In this document: positions 15,352 to 24,717 of the stretch, piece by piece
Layout of the letters: each line of letters opens with the position of its first letter
How positions within the stretch are numbered: the first letter of the stretch is position 1
Assembly (NCBI GenBank): GCA_020252485.1
Contig: JADCCX010000014.1
Location: forward strand, 1 to 64,000
DNA length: 64,000 bases
Direction of reading: 5' to 3'
From: Methylocystis sp.
GTDB taxonomy: Bacteria > Pseudomonadota > Alphaproteobacteria > Rhizobiales > Beijerinckiaceae
Made by a program: the position numbers and the translations under genes
The notes under the pieces: model-generated
The model's database searches: none
The model's input: the letters and a program-made list of their open reading frames with translations, nothing else
What the model was told of the DNA's origin: nothing

Positions 15352-16578
15352 TCACCCCCGCTCGTCGCTGATGACCTTGCCGTCGTTCGGCAGGCTGCCC
15401 GGCTTCACCAGCTCCACCGCGCCCTTGAGCTTGAGCAGGCCGGCCAGCGTCTCGCCCACCTTCTCCGCAAGCCCTGCGGACGCATTCTGGGCTTCGGCCT
15501 TCAGCATCATGACATCCTGCTCGTTGGCGCGGCTGACGGTCAGGCGCAGGCGTCCGAGCTCCGGGTGGCGCTTGCCGATGGCATCCACCTGTGCGGGATC
15601 GACGAACATGCCCTTCACCTTGGTGCGCTGATCGGCGCGGCCCATCCAGCCGGCGAGCCGCCGGTTGGTGCGCCCGCAGGGCGAGAGGCCGGGCAGGAAC
15701 TTGGAAAGATCGCCGGTGCCCAAGCGGAGCAGCGGATATTCCTCGCTCAGGCGGGTGACGACGACCTCGCCGACTTCGCCGTCCTGGACCGGATCATCAG
15801 TGCCGGGCCGCACGATCTCGACGATGATCCCCTCGTTGCAGATCAGGCCCTGGCGCGCCTCGCTCTCATACGCGATGATTCCGAGATCGGCCGTGGCATA
15901 GGCCTGATAGGCATCGACGCCCAGCTTCTTGACCTCCGCCTGCAGCGAAGGCGGGAAGGCCGCGCCGGAGACGAGCGCCTTCCTGATGCAGGAGATATCG
16001 GCCTTCGTCTCAGCGGCCTTGTCGAAGAGAATCTTCAGGAAATCCGGCGTGCCGCAATAGGCGGCCGGGCGGAACAGGGCGATGGCCTGCAGCTGCTGCT
16101 CGGTATTGCCGGGTCCGGCGGGGATCACGGCGCAACCCAGCGCCTGAGCGCCCGAATCCATGATGAAGCCGCCCGGCGTGAAGTGATAGCTGAAGGTGTT
16201 CAGCACCACGTCGCCCTTCGCGAAACCCGCTGCGGCCAGCGCACGGGCGGCGCCCCACCAATTCATGTAGATGCCTTCGGGATCAGCGATCGGCCCCGGA
16301 GAGATGAGCAGGCGGGCGAGTTGCCCGGGCTTCACGGTGGTGAACCCTGCGAAAGGCGGCGCAGCCTGCTGCAAAGCCAGCAGGTCGGACTTGCGCAGGA
16401 CTGGAACACCAGCCAATGCCTCGCGACCCTTGAGCATCTTGATATCGATGCCCTTGAGCTGCTTCTTCAGCGCGGGGGCCTTGCCCCTCGCGTATTCGAG
16501 CAGCGCGCGCAATTCCCTGAATTGGGACTTCTCCCGCTTTTCGGGATCGGCAGTCTCGCGTTTGTCGAAAAAGGGCAT
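15352..16578 (-). CDS. Adenylate-forming ligase of the phenylacetate-CoA ligase / PaaK type
   Basis: 408 residues. The sequence runs FRELRALLEYARGKAPALKKQL, PVLRKSDLLALQ, VLNTFSYHFTPGGFIMDSGAQALGCAVIPAGPGNTEQQL, PDFLKIL, ALVSGAAFPPS, YATADLGIIAYE and RLGTGDLSKFLPG, the order seen in PaaK and coenzyme F390 synthetase-like proteins. It should activate a carboxylate to an acyl-AMP and then a CoA ester. The usual nucleotide-binding Ser/Gly-rich loop is replaced by ISPGPIADPEG. ATG 16578 is preferred (GGAG 8 bases upstream). Substrate unknown. Confidence 0.8.
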   Translation of the reverse strand: MPFFDKRETADPEKREKSQFRELRALLEYARGKAPALKKQLKGIDIKMLKGREALAGVPVLRKSDLLALQQAAPPFAGFTTVKPGQLARLLISPGPIADPEGIYMNWWGAARALAAAGFAKGDVVLNTFSYHFTPGGFIMDSGAQALGCAVIPAGPGNTEQQLQAIALFRPAAYCGTPDFLKILFDKAAETKADISCIRKALVSGAAFPPSLQAEVKKLGVDAYQAYATADLGIIAYESEARQGLICNEGIIVEIVRPGTDDPVQDGEVGEVVVTRLSEEYPLLRLGTGDLSKFLPGLSPCGRTNRRLAGWMGRADQRTKVKGMFVDPAQVDAIGKRHPELGRLRLTVSRANEQDVMMLKAEAQNASAGLAEKVGETLAGLLKLKGAVELVKPGSLPNDGKVISDERG

Positions 16579-16619
16579 GGGGAAGGCTCCAGCAGCGGCA
16601 ATCGGCAATAGCAGCCGGA

Positions 16620-16979
16620 TCAGACCGCAGCCAGACCTTTGGCGATCCGCTCGATCCGTTCCGCCAGCGCCGCAATGGTTTCGGCGGTCTTGTTGTCCCG
16701 CTCCGCCTGTCGGCGATCCACCTCGGACAATGCTTGCCGCTCTGCCGAGAGGTCGGTTTCGAGCGCGGCCAAACGGCGCCGCAGCTCCATGATCTCATCG
16801 GCGGTGGTGATGGCCGCCATGATCGTCAGGCGCATATCGCCGATTTCGCCGAAAGAGCTGCGCATCTCCTGAACACGCCCGTCGAAATAGGCGGCGAGGC
16901 TTTCCAGATGCGCCTCCTGACCGTCATCGCAGACCATGCGGTAGGACTTGTTGTCGATGGTGACGGTGACCTGTCCCAT
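16620..16979 (-). CDS. zapA: Cell division protein ZapA
   Basis: 119 residues. The N-terminus MGQVTVTIDNKSYRMVCDDGQEAHLESLAAYFDGRVQEM is the ZapA globular domain; the rest is a coiled coil (about 60-115) rich in Glu, Arg and Leu. ZapA binds FtsZ and cross-links protofilaments at the division ring. The start at 16979 follows the stop of the DUF4164 gene by one base, so the two are coupled. Many bacteria have 6S RNA after zapA; here the next gene begins too close for it. Confidence 0.93.
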   Translation of the reverse strand: MGQVTVTIDNKSYRMVCDDGQEAHLESLAAYFDGRVQEMRSSFGEIGDMRLTIMAAITTADEIMELRRRLAALETDLSAERQALSEVDRRQAERDNKTAETIAALAERIERIAKGLAAV

Positions 16980-16980
16980 G

Positions 16981-17277
16981 TCAGCCGCCTTCCGGTGGCG
17001 GTGTCCGGGCGAGCGCGCCCTGCACAAGCCCGATGGCGCTGTCCACTCTTGCGGTGATATCCGTGTGAACATTTTCCAGTGCGCGGCCGCGGGCGAGAGC
17101 CTCGTCCAGCAATTCGGCGAGCTTGGCCCTGTCGCCCCGCATCAGCTCAAGCTCCGTCGCGCGCGAAGCCTCGTTACGTTCAGCCGAAAAGCGGCGCGCG
17201 GCTGCGGCATCCAGAAGATCGGCTGCGGAACCCAGCCGCTGCAGGGCGGAAACGAGAGGGAGTGACGCGTCACTCAT
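16981..17277 (-). CDS. DUF4164-family small coiled-coil protein
   Basis: 98 residues, mostly helical and Ala/Glu/Leu-rich (ALQRLGSAADLLDAAAARRF, LMRGDRAKLAELLDEAL). DUF4164 genes commonly precede zapA in Rhizobiales, and the one-base spacing here implies co-translation, so a helper role in division is plausible but unproven. The first codons lie in a 16-bp perfect palindrome, GAGTGACGCGTCACTC (17260-17275). Confidence 0.8.
   Translation of the reverse strand: MSDASLPLVSALQRLGSAADLLDAAAARRFSAERNEASRATELELMRGDRAKLAELLDEALARGRALENVHTDITARVDSAIGLVQGALARTPPPEGG
17260..17275. promoter_or_regulatory. 16-bp perfect palindrome over the DUF4164 start
   Basis: GAGTGACGCGTCACTC is perfectly self-complementary and overlaps codons 1-6 of the DUF4164 gene. 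It could be a regulator site or only chance; no partner is known. Confidence 0.35.
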
Positions 17278-17467
17278 AGGCAGCTGTACCAGTCTTCACA
17301 TCGGTTCAACTCGTGGCAGCGCCAGATGACCCGGCGAAACTCTTGCGAGTCAATGCGTTACCGAAAAGAGTTTAGATGGCGCCATAACGCGGCGTCAACG
17401 CAGCTTGCGATCAAATCCCCACGAAAACAACGGGAGGCTTGCGCTCCACAGCAAATGGCTGCCCGGC

Positions 17468-17887
17468 TCAGCGGGGGAGCGCGGCGACGATGGAGATCCG
17501 CTCCCGCATGGAATCGGGCAGGCGCAGCGCCTTGCGGCGCGCGAGGTCGAAGAGCGCGCAGATGCATATGGCGCTGGCCACCAGCCTGCCGGAGATGCGG
17601 ATGTCCTGCGCGAAGGTCATCGAACTGCCGCCGATCCGCGTGATCGCTGTCGTGATATCGGCGGCGCCGGGATAGCGGGCCTCGGCCCTGAAATCGATCT
17701 CCAGCCTGACGATGACATAACCGGCGCCCTCGGGCGTCATCGCCGCCAGCTTCTCCTCGACATAGGCCACGCGCCCGGCCTCGAACAGCGTCGCATAGAC
17801 CGCGTTGTTGAGATGCCCGAGGACATCCATGTCACAATAGCGCAGCGTCACCGATGTGAGGAATGCGCCTTCACCTGCCGCCGTCAT
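17468..17887 (-). CDS. Acyl-CoA thioesterase, 4HBT hot-dog family
   Basis: 139 residues from ATG 17887. [29 protein letters not shown] has the catalytic Asp of the 4-hydroxybenzoyl-CoA thioesterase group ([13 protein letters not shown]); [14 protein letters not shown] and the hot-dog strands follow. It hydrolyses acyl-CoA thioesters in the cytoplasm; the chain length is unknown. It is divergent from the enoyl-CoA hydratase gene, 115 bases away, which fits a role in acyl-CoA metabolism. Longer N-terminal readings would run through the shared promoter. Confidence 0.88.
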   Translation of the reverse strand: MTAAGEGAFLTSVTLRYCDMDVLGHLNNAVYATLFEAGRVAYVEEKLAAMTPEGAGYVIVRLEIDFRAEARYPGAADITTAITRIGGSSMTFAQDIRISGRLVASAICICALFDLARRKALRLPDSMRERISIVAALPR

Positions 17888-18002
17888 GCCTGCTCCATCG
17901 TCAACCTGCCTCAACCGGCAATGCATTAGACTATGGCGTGACTGGACGGAACCTCCTGCACTATGGTTCGAGAAACCAGAACAAGCAGGAGGAACGCCAT
18001 CC

Positions 18003-18788
18003 ATGGCTCATGACAAGACCTATGAAACCATCATCGTTGAGATTCACGGCGCTGTAGCCGTCATCAAGCTGAACCGGCCCGAGGCGCTCAACGCGCTGAA
18101 TTCGAAGCTGATCGGCGAAGTGAACAAGGCCATGGATGGCTTCGAGAAGGACAAGGCGATTGGCTGCATGATCCTGACGGGATCCGACAAGGCCTTCGCG
18201 GCCGGCGCCGACATCAAGGAGATGCAGAACAAGCGCTACCCCGGCACCTATATGGATGATCACATCGCGCCATGGGACCGGATCGGCCAGCGGCGCAAGC
18301 CGGTGATCGCTGCGGTCGCCGGCTTTGCGCTCGGCGGCGGCTGCGAGGTGGCCATGATGTGCGACTTCATCATCGCGGCGGATACGGCCAAGTTCGGCCA
18401 GCCGGAGATCAAGCTCGGCGTCAGTCCGGGCGCGGGCGGCTCGCAGCGCATGGCCCGATTCATCGGCAAGGCCAAGGCCATGGACATGTGCCTGACCGGA
18501 CGCATGATGGACGCGGCGGAAGCCGAGCGCTGCGGGCTCGTCTCGCGCCTCGTGCCTGCCGACAAGCTGATGGACGAGGCGCTCAAGGCCGCCGCAACCA
18601 TCGCCGGTTACTCCCAGGTGATCACCGCCATGACCAAGGAATGCGTCAATCGCTCCTTCGAGACAACGCTTGCGGAGGGCGTGCGTTTCGAGCGCAGGGT
18701 CTTCGCCGCGATGTTCGCCACGGCGGATCAGAAGGAAGGCATGGCCGCCTTCGTGGAGAAGCGCAAACCGGCCTTCAAGGACCGGTAA
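18003..18788 (+). CDS. Enoyl-CoA hydratase
   Basis: 261 residues, crotonase fold. Both catalytic glutamates are in place: the one in [23 protein letters not shown] (near 118) and [19 protein letters not shown] (near 138); the oxyanion-hole loop is [11 protein letters not shown] and the second GFALGGGCE. It hydrates trans-2-enoyl-CoA in beta-oxidation. ATG 18003 lies after AGGAGG (17989-17994). It is followed by an SDR gene 35 bases later, likely in the same operon. Confidence 0.94.
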   Translation: MAHDKTYETIIVEIHGAVAVIKLNRPEALNALNSKLIGEVNKAMDGFEKDKAIGCMILTGSDKAFAAGADIKEMQNKRYPGTYMDDHIAPWDRIGQRRKPVIAAVAGFALGGGCEVAMMCDFIIAADTAKFGQPEIKLGVSPGAGGSQRMARFIGKAKAMDMCLTGRMMDAAEAERCGLVSRLVPADKLMDEALKAAATIAGYSQVITAMTKECVNRSFETTLAEGVRFERRVFAAMFATADQKEGMAAFVEKRKPAFKDR

Positions 18789-18823
18789 ACCAGTAAACCG
18801 CCAGCGGAAGGAAGGAAAAAAAC

Positions 18824-19570
18824 ATGCGCCTCAAGGGCAAGACGGCCATCGTCACGGGAGCGGCACAGGGGTTCGGCTACGGCATTGCCGAGACCTTCCT
18901 CCGCGAAGGCGCGCGCGTCTGCGTCATGGACATCAACAAGGACAAGGCGCGTGACGCCGCGAAGGCGCTTGGCCGCAAGGCTTTCGCGATTGGCTGCGAC
19001 GTGGCGAAATCGGCGAGCGTGAACCGTGCCTTCACGAGCGCCGTCGCCAGGCTCGGCCGGGTGGATATCCTCGTCAACAATGCCGGGATCAGCCACCGCA
19101 ATCAGCCGATGCTGCAGGTCGGCGAGGCCGAGTTCGACCGGCTTTATGACGTCAACGTCAAGTCGATCTATCTGACGGCTGTGGCGCTGGTGCCGCATTT
19201 CCGCCAACACGGCGGCGGCGTCATCATCAACATCGGCTCGACGGCCGGCATCCGGCCCCGCCCGGGCCTAACCTGGTACAACGGCACCAAGGGGGCCGTG
19301 AACTTGCTGTCGAAATCCATGGCTGTCGAACTGGCGCCCGACCGGATCCGCGTCTGCTGCATCGCGCCGGTGGCCGGCGAAACGCCGCTGCTCGCCACCT
19401 TCATGGGCGAGGATACGCCCGAGAAGCGGGCGATGTTCCGCGCCTCCATCCCGCTCGGCCGGCTCTCGACACCGGGCGACATCGCCAATGCCGCGCTGTT
19501 CCTGGCATCGGATGAGGCGGCGATGGTGACAGGCAACGTGCTGGAAGTGGACGGCGGCCGCTGCATCTGA
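18824..19570 (+). CDS. SDR-family oxidoreductase (3-ketoacyl-ACP/CoA reductase type)
   Basis: 248 residues. The cofactor loop is TGAAQGFGYGIAE, the NNAG motif is ILVNNAGISH, and the catalytic Ser-Tyr-Lys is in INIGSTAGIRPRPGLTWYNGTKGAV. The C-terminal LSTPGDIANAALFLASDEAAMVTGNVLEVDGG is the FabG/3-hydroxyacyl dehydrogenase pattern. It reduces or oxidises a hydroxyl/keto group with NAD(P); the substrate is undetermined. Co-transcription with the enoyl-CoA hydratase suggests fatty acyl metabolism. Confidence 0.93.
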   Translation: MRLKGKTAIVTGAAQGFGYGIAETFLREGARVCVMDINKDKARDAAKALGRKAFAIGCDVAKSASVNRAFTSAVARLGRVDILVNNAGISHRNQPMLQVGEAEFDRLYDVNVKSIYLTAVALVPHFRQHGGGVIINIGSTAGIRPRPGLTWYNGTKGAVNLLSKSMAVELAPDRIRVCCIAPVAGETPLLATFMGEDTPEKRAMFRASIPLGRLSTPGDIANAALFLASDEAAMVTGNVLEVDGGRCI

Positions 19571-19652
19571 TGCGCCAAGGTTTTCCAGGCGCTGTATTTG
19601 CGCCGCTATCGCCAATCCCGTAGACTGATGTTTGGTCGCGTCAGGGGGAACC

Positions 19653-20741
19653 ATGCAGGATATCATGCAGCGTTTGGGAGTGCCTGCCGAAGATCATTCG
19701 CCCTTCGATCACAATACGGCAGCGATCACGCTCGCCATGGCTATGAACAAGGCGCGGCTGGAGCTGGCTGATCGTGATGGCATGAAGGCCGACACCAAGA
19801 CCTTCGCGGTGGCGCGCCTGCAGGCGCTGCGCAAGGCGCTGGAGCCGCTTTATGCCGCCATCCCGCCCGAGGTTGAGCTCTTTGATCTTGGCCTTGTGGC
19901 GCAGGAGCGCCCGCGCCTGTTCGTCGATATTCTCGCCTATGTCGAAATGAACCGCGGCCAAAGCGGCTTCCGGCTCATGCAGGATACAAGGGGCGGCCGC
20001 ATCCTGCTGGCGGAAACCGGCGATGAGCGGGCAATGATCGACGAGATCACCACCTACGTCGCGCGCCGGCTTGTGGACCGGGAGAGGCGGCTCGCGGCCG
20101 AGGAGGCGCTGCCGCACGCTGCTCCCGAGTTCGCTGTGGAGCCGCATGCCGAAATACCCCGGCAGGAGCCGGTTGAGCCCGAGCCGTCCGAGCTGGCGCG
20201 GCGGGCAATGCCAGCCGCGATGCCTATGACGGCCGCTGAGGCCTTTCGTCAATGGACGGGGCATCCCCCGGCGAGCATGATGGGAAAACCATCGGCCGAG
20301 ATGGCGAAGGACATCAGCAGCGCGGTCAGCGCGAGCGCCCCGGCCCCAGCCGCTGATGCTCCTGAAGCGGATCAGGACGAGGCCAAAGAGGAGGCAGCCG
20401 GCAAGAAGACGGGAGAGGCGGAGACGCGATCGCCGCCGCGCGCCGAAACGGCCGAACTGCCCTCACCGGCCGTGAACGGACCCGATCACGTCGAGCAACC
20501 GCCCGTTCTTGCCTTGCAGCCGGCCGCCCCTGTCCCTCTGACTCCGGCGCCTGCGGCGAAACCGGCAACGCCGCCAATGCCGCCGAAATCCGCCTCGGGA
20601 TCGGCGCGGCTGCCGGACCGAACCCCTCTCGTCCGGCGCGAAAGCAGCGGCCGTTGGCTCGGGCCGTTGCTTGCATTGCTGATCGGCGCAGGCCTTGGCG
20701 CGGCGGCGCTTTATCTCTACGCCGCCAGCCTGGTGCGTTAG
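19653..20741 (+). CDS. Hypothetical protein with disordered linker and C-terminal membrane anchor
   Basis: 362 residues from ATG 19653 (GGGGGAACC before it). Residues about 1-150 form an unrecognised alpha/beta domain (FDHNTAAITLAMAMNKARLEL, FDLGLVAQERPRLFVDILAYVEM, GFRLMQDTRGGRILLAE). Residues about 150-325 are Pro/Ala/Glu-rich and disordered, and about 340-360 are one transmembrane helix (LGPLLALLIGAGLGAAALYLYA) ending in three residues. It is therefore tail-anchored with the body in the cytoplasm. Function unknown. The stop overlaps the convergent DUF1127 gene by 4 bases. Confidence 0.75.
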   Translation: MQDIMQRLGVPAEDHSPFDHNTAAITLAMAMNKARLELADRDGMKADTKTFAVARLQALRKALEPLYAAIPPEVELFDLGLVAQERPRLFVDILAYVEMNRGQSGFRLMQDTRGGRILLAETGDERAMIDEITTYVARRLVDRERRLAAEEALPHAAPEFAVEPHAEIPRQEPVEPEPSELARRAMPAAMPMTAAEAFRQWTGHPPASMMGKPSAEMAKDISSAVSASAPAPAADAPEADQDEAKEEAAGKKTGEAETRSPPRAETAELPSPAVNGPDHVEQPPVLALQPAAPVPLTPAPAAKPATPPMPPKSASGSARLPDRTPLVRRESSGRWLGPLLALLIGAGLGAAALYLYAASLVR

Positions 20742-21100
20742 CTCTGAGGCTGGCAGAGCGAGGGCGCCACCGTCTCGACGCTGCGACGAGGCTTTGCAGC
20801 ACCGCCGCCAGACACAACCGCGCCGGGAGTTGGGCCGGCAGCCGGACGACCGCGCCTGACGCAGGCTACGCTGGCTAGGTGCATGGAAGGATCCCGCAGC
20901 AACGGCTGATCCAGCGCCGCCATGACTTCGGAACGCGTCAGGCCGATATCTTTCAGCGTGCGTTCGTCGAGATCGGTCAAACGGGCGACCTGACGGCGAT
21001 TCCTGATGGCTACGAACATGCGCTTGACGGCGCTGAGCAGAATGCCGGCCAGCGCCATCATGAAGGTCGAACCGCGGTTCGCGGGTGCGATACGGGTCAT
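20738..21100 (-). CDS. DUF1127 (YjiS-like) domain protein
   Basis: 120 residues. The DUF1127 core is at about 30-65: RNRRQVARLTDLDERTLKDIGLTRSEVMAAL. Small DUF1127 proteins in alphaproteobacteria affect phosphate and carbon metabolism and bind RNA, but this one has extra N- and C-terminal extensions, the latter Ala/Gly/Arg-rich. It is divergent from a LysR gene with 151 bases between, which may regulate it. Confidence 0.87.
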   Translation of the reverse strand: MTRIAPANRGSTFMMALAGILLSAVKRMFVAIRNRRQVARLTDLDERTLKDIGLTRSEVMAALDQPLLRDPSMHLASVACVRRGRPAAGPTPGAVVSGGGAAKPRRSVETVAPSLCQPQS

Positions 21101-21251
21101 GTCACATCTCCAGAAAAACCGATCGATCAGGATAGACCATCAGCGAAGCTGATATCTCACAGGCCGATACATACATAAAACGAATGTTTTTGAGCTTGAA
21201 CATCACAGAAGTTGAATTATGCTCGAAATCGGTTGGAGCGGGAGAAAGACC

Positions 21252-22151
21252 ATGGCGCATCTGCTGGATATCGATCAGCTCCGGACGCTGATCGCCATCG
21301 CGGATACCGGCTCTTTCACCAGAGCCGCCGACATCGTCCACAAAACCCAGTCGGCCGTCTCCATGCAGATGAAAAGGCTGGAGGAGCGCGTCGGCCGCGA
21401 TATCTTCGAAAAGGACGGACGCGCTTCGCGGTTGACCGAGGACGGCGAGCGGCTTCTCGATTACGCCCGCCGCATCGTCGGACTCAATCACGATTGCATC
21501 ATGAGTTTTTCTGATGCTGCGCTGTCCGGCCGGGTCAAGCTCGGCGTGCCCGATGATTACGCCGACCGCTATCTGCCGGAGATTCTCGCCCGCTTCACCC
21601 GCTCCAACAGCAAGGTCGAGGTGACGGTCATCTGCGAGCCGACGCCGATGCTGGTCGAGCGCATTCAGGCCAACGAGCTCGATCTCGCGATTATCACGCA
21701 TTCGGACCATCGCGGCCCTGCCGAAGTGATCCGCCACGAGCGCCTGCTGTGGGTGACCTCGTCACGCTCGCAGGTGCATGAGGAAACGCCTGTGCCGCTC
21801 GCGCTAGGACGGCCGACCTGCCAATGGCGGCAGGCGGCGACCGAGCGCCTCGAGCGGATCGGCCGCCCGTTCCGCGTTCTCTATGCGAGCTGGAACTCCA
21901 CCGCCGTCAGCGCGACGGTGACGGCGGGGCTGGCGGTGTCGGTGCTGCCAGAAAGCGCCATCAGGCCCGGCATGCGGGTGCTGGGCCCCTCGGATGGCTT
22001 CCCGGCCCTGCCCTCGGTCAAGATCGCCCTGATGCGCAACCGGCTCGAGCCATCGCCCCTGATGGACAAGCTCGCCGAGCATATCATCTCCAGCCTCGAC
22101 AACCTGTCCGGACGCCAGCCTGAAGCGCCTCCGGCCATCGCTGCGGAATAA
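21252..22151 (+). CDS. LysR-family transcriptional regulator
   Basis: 299 residues from ATG 21252. The HTH is LRTLIAIADTGSFTRAADIVHKTQSAVSMQMKRLEERVG; the effector domain begins at about 90 (GRVKLGVPDDYADRYLPEILARF). This branch of LysR proteins often stands divergent to a DUF1127 gene, as here. The ligand is unknown. It is followed 13 bases later by an SDR gene, probably in the same transcript. Confidence 0.93.
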   Translation: MAHLLDIDQLRTLIAIADTGSFTRAADIVHKTQSAVSMQMKRLEERVGRDIFEKDGRASRLTEDGERLLDYARRIVGLNHDCIMSFSDAALSGRVKLGVPDDYADRYLPEILARFTRSNSKVEVTVICEPTPMLVERIQANELDLAIITHSDHRGPAEVIRHERLLWVTSSRSQVHEETPVPLALGRPTCQWRQAATERLERIGRPFRVLYASWNSTAVSATVTAGLAVSVLPESAIRPGMRVLGPSDGFPALPSVKIALMRNRLEPSPLMDKLAEHIISSLDNLSGRQPEAPPAIAAE

Positions 22152-22163
22152 CGGGATCGGCCC

Positions 22164-22847
22164 ATGACGACCGTTCTCATCACCGGCGCCAACCGCGGCA
22201 TCGGGCTCGCGCTTGCGACATTTCTCGTCAACCGGGGAGACCGGGTGATCGCCACCATGCGCGATCCCTTTCGGATCCCCGATTTCCTGAAAACCGCGCC
22301 GCGCGAGCGCATGATGGTTCTTGGGATGGATGTGACGGATGACCGCTCGGTCCAGCGGGCCGCGGCCGCGGTCAAGGAGCCGATCGACGCGCTGGTCAAC
22401 AACGCCGGCATCCATGGCCCGCGCGGCGGCACGGCGCTCGATACCGATCTCGCCGTCTTCGCGGAGGTCCTGGCCGTGAACACGATCGCGCCGATCCGGG
22501 TCGCCAGGGCTTTCCTGCCGCAGCTTAAGCAGGGGAAGAACCCGCGGATCCTGACGGTCTCCAGCCAGATGGGGGCGCTGTCAGGCAGCGCCCAGGGATC
22601 GATGGCCTACCGGACATCGAAGGCTGCCGTGAACAAGGCGATGCAATGCCTGGCGGCCGACCTGAAGCCCGAGGGCGTCGCCGCCATCGTGCTGCATCCC
22701 GGCTGGGTGCAAACCGACATGGGAGGCGCTTCGGCCGATCTCACACCGGAAGAGAGCGCAGCCGGCATTGCGGGATTGATCGACATGATCGGCATGAAGG
22801 AGACTGGGCGCTTCTACCGCTGGGACGGAACCATCCACCCCTGGTGA
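22164..22847 (+). CDS. SDR-family oxidoreductase (carbonyl-reductase / C-factor-like)
   Basis: 227 residues. TGANRGIGLALATFLVNRG is the cofactor loop, ALVNNAGIHG the NNAG motif, and SSQMGALSGSAQGSMAYRTSKAAVN the catalytic Ser-Tyr-Lys; the C-terminal LHPGWVQTDMGG resembles the CsgA/C-factor-type SDRs. The substrate is unknown. Its 13-base spacing from the LysR gene suggests co-transcription. Confidence 0.92.
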   Translation: MTTVLITGANRGIGLALATFLVNRGDRVIATMRDPFRIPDFLKTAPRERMMVLGMDVTDDRSVQRAAAAVKEPIDALVNNAGIHGPRGGTALDTDLAVFAEVLAVNTIAPIRVARAFLPQLKQGKNPRILTVSSQMGALSGSAQGSMAYRTSKAAVNKAMQCLAADLKPEGVAAIVLHPGWVQTDMGGASADLTPEESAAGIAGLIDMIGMKETGRFYRWDGTIHPW

Positions 22848-22851
22848 GGGT

Positions 22852-23589
22852 CTACAGACCCAGCACCCGGCGCGCGGCACCGATGATCTGGCCCGGTTTC
22901 TTTTCGGACCCGGTCTGCACGAGCACGACCACGCCTTCCGCATCCTCGGCGATAGCCGACTTCGGAATCTCGATCGACGCGGCCTCGCCGCTCCAGGGCC
23001 CGATTCGCGTGAGGCTTCGGACAACGTTGGTATAGGTCATGTTGCGGCCGGTGTTTTCGCCCCGGCCGATCTGAACGGAGCGTTCGCGCACCGTGGAGAG
23101 CACCCAGACATGGCCTGAAAAACCGGCGCTTTGGGCGATATTGACCGTGAGCCCCAGATCGCCCTTTTCGATGGCGACTGGCACCGAGAGGACGCCGGGC
23201 TGCAGCTTCGTTGAGATGATCGCCTGATCGATCGCGGATTTCTCCGAACCCACCGCATGGCTGGCGCCGTTGATCACCGCCTGCGGCGTATAGACCTGCC
23301 GGTCGCCGCGGACGGCCGAATAGGCCCGCTGGCGCTGCGTGAAGGCTGCATGAGCCAACGTGTCTTTCCAGCCGAGATAATCCCAGTAATCGACCGGCAA
23401 CGTCAGCACGATCAGGTTGGGATCCCTGGAAAGCTCGGTCATCAGCTTGTCGGCCGGCGGGCAGGACGAGCAGCCCTGGCTCGTGAACAATTCGATCACC
23501 GCCCGAGGCTTCGGCTGCGCACCCGTCTGCGCGGCGGCGGGAGCCGCAACCGCGATCGCGGCGGCAAGGATGGTGAACAGGGTCTTCAT
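22852..23589 (-). CDS. DUF1223 secreted thioredoxin-fold protein
   Basis: 245 residues from ATG 23589. A signal peptide (MKTLFTILAAAIAVAAPAAAQ) is followed by AVIELFTSQGCSSCPPADKLM, the DUF1223 thioredoxin-like core with a CxxC, and VDYWDYLGWKDTLA. It should be periplasmic. The redox role is inferred from the CxxC; no substrate is known. Convergent with the SDR gene 4 bases away. Confidence 0.9.
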   Translation of the reverse strand: MKTLFTILAAAIAVAAPAAAQTGAQPKPRAVIELFTSQGCSSCPPADKLMTELSRDPNLIVLTLPVDYWDYLGWKDTLAHAAFTQRQRAYSAVRGDRQVYTPQAVINGASHAVGSEKSAIDQAIISTKLQPGVLSVPVAIEKGDLGLTVNIAQSAGFSGHVWVLSTVRERSVQIGRGENTGRNMTYTNVVRSLTRIGPWSGEAASIEIPKSAIAEDAEGVVVLVQTGSEKKPGQIIGAARRVLGL

Positions 23590-23634
23590 AGGCGCCTTTG
23601 CAAATTCACGATCTTTCATGAACCGCGCCGCCCG

Positions 23635-24603
23635 TCACTGAAAAGTCACGTTCGCTTGATCGGCCTGCGGGTTCTTTGCCGAGGCCCGGACGGGCCCGTT
23701 CTGACGCCAGCGGCGGTGCATCCAGAGCCATTGCTCGGGGTGTTCGCGCACCCAGCCCTCGATGACCCTGGTCATGGCCGCCATGGCGCCTGTCACATCC
23801 ACTTCGCCGGCGGCATTGCGCGGCAGATCGAGCGGCGGCGTCAACTCGAGTTTGAAGCGGTAGCCCGGCTGGCGGATAACGCGCACACCATGCACCGGGC
23901 AATCGAAGTATCGCGCGAATTTGCCGAGCACGGGATTGGTGAGCGCAGGCCGCCCCATGAAGGCGACCAGGACGCCCCGGGTGAAATGCTGGTCGATCAG
24001 CATGCCGAGATGGCCGCCCTTCTCCAGCACGTCGCGCATCGCATAGGAGGCGCCGGGCCCGGCGGCGGCCAATCCGCCCATCGCGCCGGCCCGGATCGAA
24101 TGAATGATGGCGCGCGCCGCGGGGTTGTTTGGCGCGCGGAAGACGGCGGTCGCATCCAATCCGTAGCGCGCCGCGCAGATCGCTGGCAACTCCCAGTTCC
24201 CGAGATGGGCGGAGAAGATCAATCCGGGTCTGCCGTCGTCGCGCAGGGCTTCGAAATACTCAATGCCTTCGACGCTTGTGCGGCCGGCGCCGGGCTTCTC
24301 GGCATCCCAGTCGAACAGGTGATGGAGATGGGCGTATTCAGCGCCCGTACGGCCGAGATTCTCCCAGGCTCCGCCGGCGATTCGCTTGATTTCGGCATCG
24401 GGGAGAACCGGAAAGGCGGCCCTCAGGTTGGCGAGCGCGGTCCGGTGCGCCGGCAGCAGGGGTCCGACGAGCCGGGTGAGGAACCCGCCAAGGTTCGACG
24501 CGCGCTCCGGACCCAACAGCCGCAAAAACCCGAAAACGAGTTTGACGATTCCGATGGTCACCGCAGTCAGCAAGGATTGCAGCGGCAACAGCAGAGGTTT
24601 CAC
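23635..24603 (-). CDS. Lipid A acyltransferase, LpxL/HtrB family
   Basis: 322 residues from a GTG at 24603 (VKPLLLPLQSLL). The lysophospholipid acyltransferase motif is FSAHLGNWELP (H-x4-E), followed by RAPNNPAARAIIHSIR and LIDQHFTRGVLVAFMGRPALTNP. It adds a secondary acyl chain to lipid A at the inner membrane; the N-terminus has a membrane helix. It is shorter than E. coli LpxL. The assignment to lauroyl or very-long-chain type is not possible here. The C-terminus ends in a basic, polar tail. Confidence 0.9.
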   Translation of the reverse strand: MKPLLLPLQSLLTAVTIGIVKLVFGFLRLLGPERASNLGGFLTRLVGPLLPAHRTALANLRAAFPVLPDAEIKRIAGGAWENLGRTGAEYAHLHHLFDWDAEKPGAGRTSVEGIEYFEALRDDGRPGLIFSAHLGNWELPAICAARYGLDATAVFRAPNNPAARAIIHSIRAGAMGGLAAAGPGASYAMRDVLEKGGHLGMLIDQHFTRGVLVAFMGRPALTNPVLGKFARYFDCPVHGVRVIRQPGYRFKLELTPPLDLPRNAAGEVDVTGAMAAMTRVIEGWVREHPEQWLWMHRRWRQNGPVRASAKNPQADQANVTFQ

Positions 24604-24717
24604 GCTGTGGGTTTCCCTTCCCGGCCAAGTTGCGGCGATGCAGGAGCCGGAGATTGGCGTCAAGCCGCACCGGCGGGTTTTGACATCCAGCCGTGAACTC
24701 ACCATATGCCATGTCAC

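Noticed and set aside
16579-16619. 6S RNA downstream of zapA
   Set aside because: Only about 40 bases separate zapA from the next coding region, too short for 6S RNA.
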